A stretch of 64,000 nt of DNA, from contig NZ_OCNK01000005.1 in assembly GCF_900230285.1 (NCBI RefSeq), positions 269,538-333,537 of the forward strand. The letters are read 5' to 3'. The notes under the pieces were generated by a model that had not been told where the DNA came from, ran no database searches, and worked only from the letters and a program-made list of their open reading frames with translations. The position numbers and the translations under genes are program-made. Shown here in pieces: positions 18,832 to 27,685 of the stretch; within the stretch, counting starts at the first letter, position 1; each line of letters starts with the position of its first letter. The stretch is from Blastococcus haudaquaticus (GTDB taxonomy: Bacteria > Actinomycetota > Actinomycetes > Mycobacteriales > Geodermatophilaceae).

Positions 18832-19491
18832 CTAGGAGCCGGAGGGGAGACGCCGGCGTCGCACGACCAGGATTCCGAGCAGGAACAGCCCCAGTGCTGC
18901 GGCGACCAGCGGGGCGGCCGTGGCGGTGGTCGATCCGGCCAGCACACCGGCCGACGCCCCGATGCCGACCTGGACGAGGGTCCCGGGCACCAGCCCGATC
19001 GCCGTCGCCAGCGCGTAGGGCCACAGCCGCACCGCGGTCACCCCGGCGCCGTAGCTGAGCAGGACGAAGGGGACGACGGGCAGCAGCCGGCCACCCAGGA
19101 CGGCCCAGAACCCACGGTCGGCCATGAGCCGGTCCACGGCCTCCAACCGGTGACCGAGCACTCGGGTGACCGCCTCCCGGCCGAGGAGCCGAGCCAGCCC
19201 GAAGGCGGCCAGACCTGCCAGCATCCCGCCGGCCAGCGCCACGGCGGTGCCGGGGCCGAAGCCGGCGACGACCCCGACCAGCACCGATACCGCCGACCGC
19301 GGGACCGGCGCCATCAGGACCAGCGCCACGCCCAGCGCCAGCCCCACCCAGGCCACTCCCCCGGCGCCGTCGAGCCAGGTCCGCACCGTGGGCACGCCCG
19401 GGAGGTCGACGGTCAGGGCGAGGACCAGACCGGCGACGAGCAGCACGCCCAGCACGGCCGCACGCACCCATGCCCGCGCCGCCCCCGTCAC
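18832..19491 (-). CDS. TVP38/TMEM64 (VTT/DedA-like) membrane protein
   Basis: A 219-residue integral membrane protein with five or six hydrophobic helices. The VTT-domain hallmarks are present: GFGPGTAVALAGGMLAG, the GGRLLPVVPFVLLSYGAG re-entrant region and VPGTLVQVGIGA. Related bacterial proteins are implicated in lipid scrambling or undecaprenyl phosphate recycling, but the role here is not known. The start is GTG at 19491. It ends 12 bp from the convergent upstream gene. Confidence 0.88.
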   Translation of the reverse strand: MTGAARAWVRAAVLGVLLVAGLVLALTVDLPGVPTVRTWLDGAGGVAWVGLALGVALVLMAPVPRSAVSVLVGVVAGFGPGTAVALAGGMLAGLAAFGLARLLGREAVTRVLGHRLEAVDRLMADRGFWAVLGGRLLPVVPFVLLSYGAGVTAVRLWPYALATAIGLVPGTLVQVGIGASAGVLAGSTTATAAPLVAAALGLFLLGILVVRRRRLPSGS

Positions 19492-19522
19492 CGGCCCATC
19501 CTCGCCGAGCCGTGGGATCGGG

Positions 19523-20752
19523 TCAGCAGCCCCCGCCGAGCGAGATGCCGCGGGCGCTCAGCCACGGCACCGGGTTGCCGCGGTTGGCGTAGAGCCCGCC
19601 GGTGTGCACCTCGAAGTGCAGGTGCGGACCGGTGGACTGCCCGCGGTTGCCGACCTCGGCGATCTGCTGGCCGCCCTGCACCACCTGGCCGGCCGAGACG
19701 AACATCTGGTTGACGTGCCCGTAGAGGGTGATCGAGCCGTCCCCGTGCTGAACGGCGACGGCCAGGCCGAAGCCGCTGGCGGCACCGGCCGAGAGGACGA
19801 CGCCGTCCTCGGGTGTGTAGACCGGCGTCCCGATGGGGGCCGCGATGTCGATCCCGGCGTGCAGGGTCCCCCAGCGGGAGCCGTAGCAGGAGGTGACCCG
19901 TCCGGTGGTCGGGGCGACGGCGCCACCGGCGGCGGCAGTCACCGTCGGGGCCGTCGTGGCCGCCTGCTGGGCCGCCCACGTGGCCTCGGCGTCCCGCTCG
20001 CCCTGGAGCCTCAGCAGCTTGATCTCCGCATCGCGCAGCTGCGCGTCCAGCGCCGCCTTCTCGGCGGCGACCGCGTCGTACGTCCCCTGCGCGGTGGCCA
20101 GCTGTTCGTTCGCGGCGGCCTCCTTCTCCGCCGCGGTGCGTGCGAGCTGATCGCGCTCCTGCACGGCGGTGCGGGCGGCACGGTCGGCCCGGGCCACCTG
20201 CGCCTCGGCCGTCTCGAGCTGCTCGAGCACCGCGGTGCGCTCCTCGCCCAGTTGCTCCAGGGTGGCCGCCTGCTGCAGGACCTCGGTCGGGCTGTCCGCG
20301 TCGAGCAGGATGGCGACGTCGCCGAACGTGTCACCTCCGCCCATGTAGGCCTCGCGGCCGATCGCCGAGACCTCGTCCTCGGTGTCCTCGACGGCGCCGC
20401 GCGCCTCGGCGAGGCGGGTCGCGGTGGCGGTCGCCTCCGCCTGGGCGGCGGCCAGGGCGGCCTGCGCGGCGAGGGCCTCCCCGCTCGCGGCCTCGGCCTC
20501 CAGGGTCATCCGCTGGAGGGTCTGCTCGGCCTCGGTGACACGGGCGCCGATCGCGGCGACCTCCGCGGCGACGGCGTCGTGCGTGGAGCGTGCGTCGGAG
20601 ACGCCGTCCCCGGGCGCGGCGTGCGCGGGCGACGTGGCCAGGAGCGCAGCGGTCAGGGCGCCGGCGACGAGCGTGGCTCGCCGGAGGGGCCGGGGACGGC
20701 GCTGGAGGAGCGGCTGGGCATGGGTCGGAACGGTGTGGTGCTGGGTCGCCAA
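19523..20752 (-). CDS. Secreted M23 peptidase with N-terminal coiled coil
   Basis: A 409-residue exported protein: signal peptide 1-46 ending AHA-A, a long Ala/Glu-rich coiled coil (about 55-260, in the style of RipA/PcsB/EnvC regulators) and a C-terminal LytM/M23 domain. Zn ligands are visible in LHAGIDI (H298, D302) and GPHLHFEV (H377, H379), with H346 in LYGHV, so it should be an active peptidoglycan endopeptidase. The TTG start is supported by AGGAGAA about nine bases upstream. The leader carries a c-di-AMP riboswitch, tying wall cleavage to that nucleotide. Confidence 0.92.
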   Translation of the reverse strand: MATQHHTVPTHAQPLLQRRPRPLRRATLVAGALTAALLATSPAHAAPGDGVSDARSTHDAVAAEVAAIGARVTEAEQTLQRMTLEAEAASGEALAAQAALAAAQAEATATATRLAEARGAVEDTEDEVSAIGREAYMGGGDTFGDVAILLDADSPTEVLQQAATLEQLGEERTAVLEQLETAEAQVARADRAARTAVQERDQLARTAAEKEAAANEQLATAQGTYDAVAAEKAALDAQLRDAEIKLLRLQGERDAEATWAAQQAATTAPTVTAAAGGAVAPTTGRVTSCYGSRWGTLHAGIDIAAPIGTPVYTPEDGVVLSAGAASGFGLAVAVQHGDGSITLYGHVNQMFVSAGQVVQGGQQIAEVGNRGQSTGPHLHFEVHTGGLYANRGNPVPWLSARGISLGGGC

Positions 20753-20771
20753 AGCGACGCTTCTCCTGTCT

Positions 20772-20930
20772 TCGCGTCCGCCTACCGAGTTAGCTGACGG
20801 GTTCGGGTCGAAGTCGCCCTACGCACCCGCGTCCGGTGAACGCGGGCGTGATTCACCCCAGTACTGCGGTGGTTCCCCGGTCCGCGCGGCCGTTCAGGCC
20901 GACGCAGTTCGGCGGGGCCCGTCCGATGCC
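20772..20930 (-). ncRNA. Cyclic di-AMP riboswitch (ydaO-yuaA type)
   Basis: The leader of the M23 peptidase gene carries the conserved blocks of this class on the minus strand in order: CGCCGAACTGCG, GGGGAACCACC with TACTGGGGTGAATCAC, GTAGGGCGAC and the nearly invariant CCGAACCCGTCAGCTAACTC, GGTAGGCG. In actinobacteria this riboswitch precedes genes for wall hydrolases and is turned off by c-di-AMP. The aptamer ends only about five bases before the AGGAGAA ribosome site, so control of translation or of a terminator overlapping that site are both possible. The 5' limit is approximate. Confidence 0.9.
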
Positions 20931-21084
20931 CTCTGGGTTCGAGGGGCGGTTGTCGTGCGGGCCGCGAACCAACGTACGTGGGGCCGGAGCGGATGTCACG
21001 GCGAGGTAACGAGGCGCAGGTCAGCCCCCTGCGGTCCCCACGGGCGAGGCCGCCGGGGCCCGATCTGGCAGGCTGTCCGGCGTC

Positions 21085-21161
21085 GGGGCGGTAGCTCAGC
21101 CGGTCAGAGCATGGGACTCATAATCCCTGGGTCGTGGGTTCGAGCCCCACCCGCCCCACCA
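21085..21161 (+). tRNA. tRNA-Met (anticodon CAT)
   Basis: A full cloverleaf of 77 nt: acceptor arms GGGGCGG and CCGCCCC, D arm TAGCTCAGCCGGTCAGAGCA, anticodon stem GGGA/TCCC with loop CTCATAA, T arm GTGGG-TTCGAGC-CCCAC and an encoded CCA end. It resembles elongator tRNA-Met; a lysidine-modified tRNA-Ile2, which has the same anticodon, cannot be fully excluded. Accessory DNA begins directly downstream, so the tRNA may mark an island boundary. Confidence 0.93.
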
Positions 21162-21197
21162 CCAGGCAAATACACGGGTACTGGATCCCGCACAGCG

Positions 21198-21412
21198 CGG
21201 TCCTGCTGGTCGTGGCGCCCCTCCGGCCGCTGGCGCGGGTGCTCTGCTCCAGCACGGACCAGCCGGTCCTGATCGACGCCCTACACCGGTTCTCGCCGCG
21301 CTGGACGGGCTGACCGGGTCTGACGGTTCGACCTGATGACGACCGTCTGCCACCCAGCTCCGGGCGGGTGAGTGCGTCGTTCGCCGCCGTCGCCAAGCAC
21401 GCCTTGCCCGGG
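21198..21412 (+). pseudogene. IS21-family istA fragment, middle part, frameshifted
   Basis: Reading the three plus frames in turn recovers the middle of an IstA transposase: VLCSSTDQPVLIDALHR, then AALDGLTGS, then RFDLMTTVCHPAPG, then SGRVSASFAAVAKH. At least three frame changes and an in-frame stop make it dead. Its orientation is opposite to the N-terminal istA piece at 21430-21846, although in an intact istA these two parts are adjacent and collinear. Confidence 0.75.
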
Positions 21413-21429
21413 AGCCGGCGGCGGCTCAG

Positions 21430-21846
21430 GCGGCGGGCCGATCCGGCAGCTCGACGCAGTCCCAGTGCGTCTCCTCTCCAGGCGGGTGGTCGATCACCCC
21501 GGCTGGCCGGCCTTGGCCGGGGCGCGGTTCGCATTGCGGTCGCAGGTTCCGGGCGCGCAGCTGGCGGGTGAAGCTGGAGTACACGCGGTCGTAGCTGAGC
21601 GCAGTGACCTCGTCGAACGGGGTCATGGCCCACACATGCGGATCCTCGGACAGCCGGGCTCGGCAGTAGTCGATGAACGGGGCGAACAGGTCCGGTCCGG
21701 CCGGGGCGCTGACTCCGGCCTGGCGGCCGGTCAGGTAGGCACGGATCGTCCTGCGGTCTTGGCTCAGGTGTCTGGTGATCGCCGAGATCGTCCAGCCTGG
21801 CGACGAAGCGCGTGCACGCGTCGATGTCGTCCTCCCGTGTGAGCAT
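21430..21846 (-). pseudogene. IS21-family istA fragment, N-terminal part, frameshifted
   Basis: The minus strand begins at MLTREDDIDA and, after two frame changes, continues GWTISAITRHLSQDRRTIRAYL (the HTH of IstA), then FAPFIDYCRARLSEDPHVWA, and ends IDHPPGEETHWDCVELPD. This is the standard N-terminal third of an IS21-type IstA. It stops at the point where the middle fragment should begin; that fragment lies inverted next to it. No istB helper gene or clear terminal repeats were found. Confidence 0.8.
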
Positions 21847-21850
21847 GAGA

Positions 21851-22185
21851 GGCAGGGTTCCTTCGAGGTGGTGCTGTGGTCAGAGATCGCCATCCTCGGA
21901 GGAGCCCCCGTCTCTGGCGGAGTCCACGGGTGGGGACTTTCAGCAAGCTGGTCTAAGGACTCTCGGCCGAGCGCCGTCAGACGAGCGCCCCTGCGCGGGG
22001 CTCGGGCTGGAAACCAGCGAAGCATGGCCGATCTGGCACTGGCATAAGCCAGCCAGGACCGCCATCGTTATCGCAGGCGGCGATTCGCTCTTTCGTTCAA
22101 GGGCGGTGCGCCGCACAACGGATTGGGTCGCTCACCCATCCGATCCCACTCTGCGGCGGAGAATACGAGAAGGGAACGTCGAACG
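21851..22185. other. IS remnant flank and AT-richer leader
   Basis: The first part is probably the left flank of the broken IS21 element; no terminal inverted repeat could be fixed. From about 22050 base composition shifts to fewer GC-ending codons, continuing into the GyrI-like gene. No gene is recognised in the stretch itself. Confidence 0.4.
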
Positions 22186-22689
22186 GTGACGTTAGAAGTC
22201 CTACAGCTGACTGCACAGCCCATCGTCAGCATCAGAGGAATCATCAAGGTTCCCGACCTCGAGGTAGCAATGGATGACCGCGTTCCCGCTCTGCGCGAGT
22301 ACGTGACACGCCACCAGACACGGCCGACAGGCCCGACCTTTGTGCGCTACCACATGTTCCCCAGCATCGGGCCGAACGATGACGTGGCGGACCTCGAGGC
22401 CGATGTTGAACAAGGATTTCCGGTCATGGCAGCCTTACCTGACGAAGGCCCGATAAGAGCCGCCGAACTACCCCACGGTCGTGCAGTGACCGCAAATTAT
22501 ATTGGTGTCCCGAAAGGGCTAGGTGCAGCGTATGCAAGTATCTCCGCTTGGATGCAGGAGAACAATCAGCAGCCGTCTGGTCCGGCGTGGGAGATCTACC
22601 ACTTCATCGATTTCGACCAGTTCACCAAGCACGCCAGTCTCCCTGACCCAGCAACATGGCACCATCAAATTGTGCAGCCGATCACATGA
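22186..22689 (+). CDS. GyrI-like effector-binding domain protein
   Basis: A 167-residue stand-alone small-molecule-binding domain of the GyrI/AraC effector-binding (SOUL-like) type: the N-terminal QPIVSIRGIIKVPDL, the central PTFVRYHMFPS and GFPVMAALPDEGPIRAAELPHGRAVTANYIG and the terminal WEIYHFIDF are typical. GTG 22186 has AGAAGGGA ten bases upstream. Codon use is clearly less GC-biased than the neighbours (runs such as AAT TAT ATT GGT), and it sits beside a dead IS element, which suggests transfer. These domains can bind drugs or heterocycles or act as cyclopropane hydrolases; no DNA-binding domain is fused. Confidence 0.75.
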   Translation: MTLEVLQLTAQPIVSIRGIIKVPDLEVAMDDRVPALREYVTRHQTRPTGPTFVRYHMFPSIGPNDDVADLEADVEQGFPVMAALPDEGPIRAAELPHGRAVTANYIGVPKGLGAAYASISAWMQENNQQPSGPAWEIYHFIDFDQFTKHASLPDPATWHHQIVQPIT

Positions 22690-22733
22690 GCAACGCGGCC
22701 TGTCGCGCCTCAGTGCGGCAGGCCGTGTTGCTC
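22688..22733. terminator. Long hairpin after the GyrI-like gene
   Basis: A 19-bp stem with two mismatches (GAGCAACGCGGCCTGTCGC against its partner) and an 8-base loop overlaps the stop codon of the GyrI-like gene. There is no U-tract. It probably terminates transcription in both directions between this gene and the convergent acyltransferase. Confidence 0.65.
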
Positions 22734-23001
22734 AGCGTCGCCTTGGGCGGATTTCAGGGGTGCGTCGTCGCACTACCGGCTGATTGAAGCAATTGGCGCG
22801 CTGCCCTACCCGAAGGGGCCCCTCCGGACGGCAAGTGTGCGGGCCGGCAGTCCGGCACGGTCCGCGGTCGTACGACGGGAGAGTCGCCCGGAAGGCGGGC
22901 TCTGGGACACCGTCACGAGGACGGCTGCACGTGGAGGCGTCAGACGGTTTGGCCGAGAAATTCTCTTTGGCGAGCCCGGCTGTGTCGCTTGCTGCCCTCG
23001 C
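22734..23001. other. Gap without a recognisable gene
   Basis: Between the long hairpin and the end of the acyltransferase gene there is no frame with family resemblance and no clear repeat. It may be decayed mobile DNA. Confidence 0.4.
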
Positions 23002-25158
23002 TCACCGGCTCATTGCCCTCGTGAGGTGCGCGTCCAGGACGGGCACGAGCCAGCTGGCGTAGCCGACGGTGACGTGGTTGTCGTCGCGGTAGACGAGCTG
23101 GTCGCCGACGATGACCGGGCAGCGCGCGGTCGTGCAGAAGAGGTCGGTCAGACGGGCGTAGTGACCGCCGCCGGCTGCGGTCGCCCGCTCCTCCTCGGCG
23201 ATGCCGGCGTCGTTCACCGCGACGGCGCGCTCGGGGCTGCAGGCGGTGGCCGAGTCTAGGTGTTGGGAGAGGCACGTCGGAACGAAGGAGTGCGGATCCG
23301 GAACTGGACCCAGCACGAGGACGGCGGCGCCGGTGGAGCGCAACTCCCTGACGAGGCGCGTCAGGCTGTCGAGCCACTGCGGGCTGTAGACAGTGAACCC
23401 GTAGTCGGGGCCGTACCGGCGGGACATGCTGACGACGATGAGGGACGGTCGTTCGCTCCGCAGCCGCTCGAGGATCTGGCCCCGCCACTGCGCGCACTCG
23501 GTGTACGTCCGGCCCAGATAGGGGCTGGTGATAGGCAGGTCCTGCAGTGGGCAGGTCACCTTTCCCATGGTCTCCAGCCGCCACTGGCGCTGGGCGGCGA
23601 TCCGCTCCAGGGCCGGAGACCACATCGCGGCGTGCGAGTCCCCGACCAGCGCCACCCTGGTCGCGGATGTGGTGGCCCCGTAGGCGCACTCGTCCTGGCC
23701 CACGTACAGCCACGACCGCACGCAGCCGTTGATGAACACCTCAGGTTTCTCTGCGAAGGTATCGGCGAGCGGAGGAGTCAGGTTGGAGGGCACGGCCTGG
23801 ATGTCGGCAGACGCGGCGACCGCGGACCGGACCTGGTCGGTCATCGCCTTCAGTGCCGCCTCCGCAGGGTCCTGGGATGGAGGCGCCGGCGTGGCCGAAT
23901 CCGGCTGCGCCGCCTGCGACTCAATCTCCGGAGCCCGCGCCGCCGCCCCGCGCCCCACCGGTACCGGAACGACGGCCAGCAGAACCAGCGACGCGGCAAC
24001 GCCAGATGCGGTGAGGCCACCGCCCAGTAGGAGGCTGCGGCCACCGGAGCCGCGCAGGTTCGCCGCCGAGCGGATCGGGTTCTCCACGGCCACGAGCGTG
24101 AGCATCGCCAGGACCCCTGCCACCGCGGCTGCCAGCAGGCGCGCGGCGAGGTCCAGGGAGTGGCCGACGATCACCGGCGTCAGCAGCAGCACCGGCCAGT
24201 GCCAGAGGTACCAGGAGTACGACAGGCGTCCGACCAGGCGCATCGGCGGAGTAGAAAGCGGCGCGCCCACTCCCGACGTCGGCCGCGCGCAGCCACCGAT
24301 CACCACAAGCGCCGCGCCCAGGACCGGCAACAGCGCGGCGACGCCGGGGTAGGGAGTGGATTGGTCCAATCGCACGCAGGCCAGCACGATGAGCGCGAGC
24401 CCGGCCCACCCCATGAGACCCGCTGACAGCGGCGGCAGTCGGCGCCACCACGCAACGCTGAAGGCCACCATCCCACCCACCGCCAGCTGCCATGCGCGCG
24501 CCGGAAGCGAGAAGAACGCCCACGGTGGAAGGTCGGTCGTCCACCGGAGCGAAAGCGCGAAGGAGGCTGCCGCGATTACCCCCAGGACCAGCAGCGGTGG
24601 AAGCATCGACCTGCCGGGGGCCGACCGCCCACGGTCGTGGGCGCGGGTGAGCCACGAGATGAGTCCCATGGTGGCGATCACCACCCACGGCCAGAACAGG
24701 TAGAACTGCTCCTCCACGCCGAGAGACCAATAGTGCTGGACCGGCGAGGGCGGAACGTCCGCGGCGAGGTAATCGGTGCCCTGGACGGCGAGCCGGTAGT
24801 TGCCGACATACAGCCCGGCGGCCACGGCGTCGCCCAGAACAGACCGCGCCTGCAGCGGGGGCAACAGCCAGGACGCCGCCACCGCGGTCGTGACCAGGAC
24901 CAGAACACCTGCCGGCAGAAGGCGGCGGGCACGGGCGCCGTAGAACCGGCCCAGCCGAACCCTTCCGGTCCTCTCCGTCTCCCGCCACAGCAGACCGGTT
25001 ATCAGGAACCCCGAGATGACGAAGAAGACGTCGACGCCCACGAAGCCGCCTGCGAAGCCGGGCACCTCCGCGTGAAACAGCACCACCGCCAGCACGGCGA
25101 CGGCGCGCAGCCCCTCGATGTCGGGACGGAACCGGGAGGCCCGCCCGCGGTCCTCCAT
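23002..25158 (-). CDS. Acyltransferase 3 fused to SGNH hydrolase-like domain (OafA/Lmo1413 type)
   Basis: A 718-residue envelope protein. Residues about 10-390 form an acyltransferase-3 membrane domain with ten or more helices; the family histidine is H29 in VVLFHAEVPGF, and VQHYWSLGVEEQFYLFWP is a hallmark. A linker precedes an extracytoplasmic SGNH domain with GDSHAAMW (S508) and the terminal DDNH motif (H695), normally the Ser-Asp-His set. Such proteins O-acetylate surface polysaccharides or peptidoglycan. ATG 25158 is chosen over a GTG at 25176; neither has a clear ribosome site. It lies in the accessory block next to a secreted GH43. Confidence 0.9.
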   Translation of the reverse strand: MEDRGRASRFRPDIEGLRAVAVLAVVLFHAEVPGFAGGFVGVDVFFVISGFLITGLLWRETERTGRVRLGRFYGARARRLLPAGVLVLVTTAVAASWLLPPLQARSVLGDAVAAGLYVGNYRLAVQGTDYLAADVPPSPVQHYWSLGVEEQFYLFWPWVVIATMGLISWLTRAHDRGRSAPGRSMLPPLLVLGVIAAASFALSLRWTTDLPPWAFFSLPARAWQLAVGGMVAFSVAWWRRLPPLSAGLMGWAGLALIVLACVRLDQSTPYPGVAALLPVLGAALVVIGGCARPTSGVGAPLSTPPMRLVGRLSYSWYLWHWPVLLLTPVIVGHSLDLAARLLAAAVAGVLAMLTLVAVENPIRSAANLRGSGGRSLLLGGGLTASGVAASLVLLAVVPVPVGRGAAARAPEIESQAAQPDSATPAPPSQDPAEAALKAMTDQVRSAVAASADIQAVPSNLTPPLADTFAEKPEVFINGCVRSWLYVGQDECAYGATTSATRVALVGDSHAAMWSPALERIAAQRQWRLETMGKVTCPLQDLPITSPYLGRTYTECAQWRGQILERLRSERPSLIVVSMSRRYGPDYGFTVYSPQWLDSLTRLVRELRSTGAAVLVLGPVPDPHSFVPTCLSQHLDSATACSPERAVAVNDAGIAEEERATAAGGGHYARLTDLFCTTARCPVIVGDQLVYRDDNHVTVGYASWLVPVLDAHLTRAMSR

Positions 25159-25543
25159 CCGACAGAGGCTAGACACACCACTGGCACTACGCTGCCGGTG
25201 TCCCTAATGGGGCTGCATCCGGTCGTTTCTGGAGCAGGATCGGGTGTCCGAGCCGCCGGCGGGTGAGCACTCTGTGTCCCGGGCCCGATGGTCGAGGCCC
25301 ACATTCAGACCGTGGCACGCACATCCGCGTCGGTGAGCGCCCCGGAGTGCATCTAGCCAGGGTGACCGACACGACGATCGGGTCGGGCTCGCAACTCAGC
25401 CGACGCGGCCGAACCGCAGCAGCCCGCCCCACCCGCACGCTGGGGCTGAGCCTGGGCGGGATGGGACCGTGCCTGTTACGTTCCTGAAACTCCCAGAAGG
25501 GGAGGCCTCCCACCCGACTTTCCGGCGGCGCTGAGGAGCCCGA
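25159..25543. other. Divergent promoter region without a gene
   Basis: The gap separates the divergent acyltransferase and GH43 genes and should hold both promoters. No recognisable operator, RNA or small gene was seen. Confidence 0.4.
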
Positions 25544-27514
25544 ATGGCGCGACGGTCCGCCCGCAGTTCCCTCACGCGATCAGCTCTTCTGATCGCCTTC
25601 GTCGTGACGGTGGGGCTGGTGGTTCCGACCACGACCGCGGCGGCCGCGCCCGGCCGGGGTGGGGCGAATCCCGGCTCCTACGAGAACCCTCTGCTCCCGG
25701 TCGTCCCCGAGGGCGGCCTCGTCGAGAGCTGCGCCGACCCGACCGTGATCAGTGCCCCGGATCCGGCAACGGGGCAGATCACCTGGCACATGTACTGCAC
25801 CACCGACCCGTTGAACGACGCGGACGTCGACGCCGACGGTGATCCGATCTTCCACCGGATCCCGATGATGACCTCGACGGACCTGGTCGACTGGACCTAC
25901 GTCGGCGACGCGTTCCCGCAGGGCACCGCCGGGTTGCCCGACTGGGCCGACGACGACGCGGCCCTCTGGGCACCCGAGGTCGTCCACTCCACCACCTACG
26001 ACCAGTACTACCTGTTCTTCGGTGTCACCGACACGACCGCCGCGATCAGCGGCGTCGAGGGCTGCGACAGCGACAACGCGATCGGCGTTGCCGTGAGCGA
26101 TGGCCCGACCGGCCCGTGGACGTTCTCCGACCAGCCCGTCGTGGACCCGCGCCCCGGCGCCGGCGGCGGGTGCGACTTCCTCTGGACGTACGACCCGGAC
26201 GTGCTCGGCGACTCGGTCGGGAACAGCAGCACCCTCTACTACGGCAGCTACTACGGCGGCGTGCACGGCACCACCCTGGCGCTCACCGAGGACGGCGCCG
26301 AGGCGACGGGCGCGCCGGTCATGGTCGCCATCGACAACAAGTACGAGGGCGCCAACGTCGTCGAGAAGGACGGCTACTACTACATCTTCTTGTCGGCCAC
26401 GAACTGCTGCAACGGAGCACTGACCGGCTATGCCGTCTTCGTCGGTCGCTCCGAGAGCCCGCTCGGGCCGTTCGTCGACCAGTACGGCAACAGCCTCACC
26501 GACGCGCAGGCAGGCGGCACACCGTTCCTCTACGGCAACGGCAACCAGTGGACCGGCACCGGACACAACACCGTGTTCCAGGACGCGAACGGCGACTGGT
26601 GGACGATCTACCACGCGGTCGACCAGAACGACCCGTTCTTCGCGTTCGAGCCCGGGTTCACGAAGCGGCCCGCCCTGCTCGACGCGATCGACTGGGTCGA
26701 CGGCTGGCCGACCGTCAACGGCGGCAGCGGCCCATCGACCGGCACGATGCCGGCACCGGCCGCCCAGGAGGGCCAGGTCTCCCGCCACCGGACGCGTCTC
26801 GCCGACACCCAGGCACCGCACAAGCTGCTGGCGGAGCATTCCGACGAGTTCGACGGCGAGACGCTCGACGGCGGCTGGACGTGGGACCGCGGGGAGAACG
26901 CTCCTGCCACCGAGCCGGACCACACGCTGGACAACGGCGTGCTCACCGTCGACGTCCAGCACGGTGACACGAACGTCACCGATGACGCGTGGGTCCTGAC
27001 CCGCGACGCGCCGCGTGGCGACTACGTGGCCGAGACGCGGGTGCGCACCGACATTCCGGACGAGGGCTGCTGCTTCAACTTCTCGCAGGCCGGCATCGGG
27101 ATCTACGGCGACATGGACCACTACGTGAAGCTCACCAACACCTCGATCTTCAATACGCGGCAGACCGAGTGGGCCAAGGAGATCGGTGCCAAACAGGCGG
27201 GAGAGGGCTGGTCGCGCTACGGGAACTCCGTCATCGGCCCGCCGTCGGAGGAGTGGACGTATCTGCGCGTCGTGGTCGAGAGGCTCTCCGGTGCCGCGCG
27301 CGCCGCAGCCGGCGGTGACACGCACGGGTACACCGGGTACACCAGCCAGGACGGCGTGAACTGGGCGCGTGGCCAGACCTGGACTCACACGCTGGGCGAC
27401 GACCAGCAGATCGCGCTCTTCTCCCAGGGGACGACCGACCAGAACCAGCAGTTCACGGCGGAGTTCGACTACGTGCGGGTGTCCACCCTGAAGGTGAGGC
27501 CCACCAGGAGGTAG
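25544..27514 (+). CDS. Secreted GH43-family glycosidase with C-terminal beta-sandwich domain
   Basis: A 656-residue exported protein with a signal peptide (about 1-35, cleavage near AAAA-P). Residues about 45-400 are a five-bladed propeller of the GH43 type: the catalytic base in CADPTVIS (D65), the DDDAALWAPEV blade motif and a probable general acid E268 in NKYEGANVV. From about residue 430 (HSDEFDGETLDGGWTWDRGE) a concanavalin-like/DUF1349 domain follows, common in arabinanases and xylosidases. It should act outside the cell on arabinan- or xylan-type polymers. It is located in the accessory block beside a surface acyltransferase; there is no transporter partner. Confidence 0.85.
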   Translation: MARRSARSSLTRSALLIAFVVTVGLVVPTTTAAAAPGRGGANPGSYENPLLPVVPEGGLVESCADPTVISAPDPATGQITWHMYCTTDPLNDADVDADGDPIFHRIPMMTSTDLVDWTYVGDAFPQGTAGLPDWADDDAALWAPEVVHSTTYDQYYLFFGVTDTTAAISGVEGCDSDNAIGVAVSDGPTGPWTFSDQPVVDPRPGAGGGCDFLWTYDPDVLGDSVGNSSTLYYGSYYGGVHGTTLALTEDGAEATGAPVMVAIDNKYEGANVVEKDGYYYIFLSATNCCNGALTGYAVFVGRSESPLGPFVDQYGNSLTDAQAGGTPFLYGNGNQWTGTGHNTVFQDANGDWWTIYHAVDQNDPFFAFEPGFTKRPALLDAIDWVDGWPTVNGGSGPSTGTMPAPAAQEGQVSRHRTRLADTQAPHKLLAEHSDEFDGETLDGGWTWDRGENAPATEPDHTLDNGVLTVDVQHGDTNVTDDAWVLTRDAPRGDYVAETRVRTDIPDEGCCFNFSQAGIGIYGDMDHYVKLTNTSIFNTRQTEWAKEIGAKQAGEGWSRYGNSVIGPPSEEWTYLRVVVERLSGAARAAAGGDTHGYTGYTSQDGVNWARGQTWTHTLGDDQQIALFSQGTTDQNQQFTAEFDYVRVSTLKVRPTRR

Positions 27515-27685
27515 CTCCTCCAGGCCTCTCGTCCCTGTCCTGTCGCCCGGCCCGGCCTGCTCCCGGATGACCCTCCCGGTGTCCGGAAGGACAACGGCGT
27601 CCGAACAGTGCCGCGAACCGTGGACGCACGCGCACATCCGGATCAGGCTGGTCCGTGACGTCGGTCCGAGCGCGAGGGGACGTGC

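Noticed and set aside
22837..23259. A 140-codon plus-strand frame running into the acyltransferase gene
   Set aside because: Most of it is antisense to a well-supported gene, and its codon pattern mirrors that gene.
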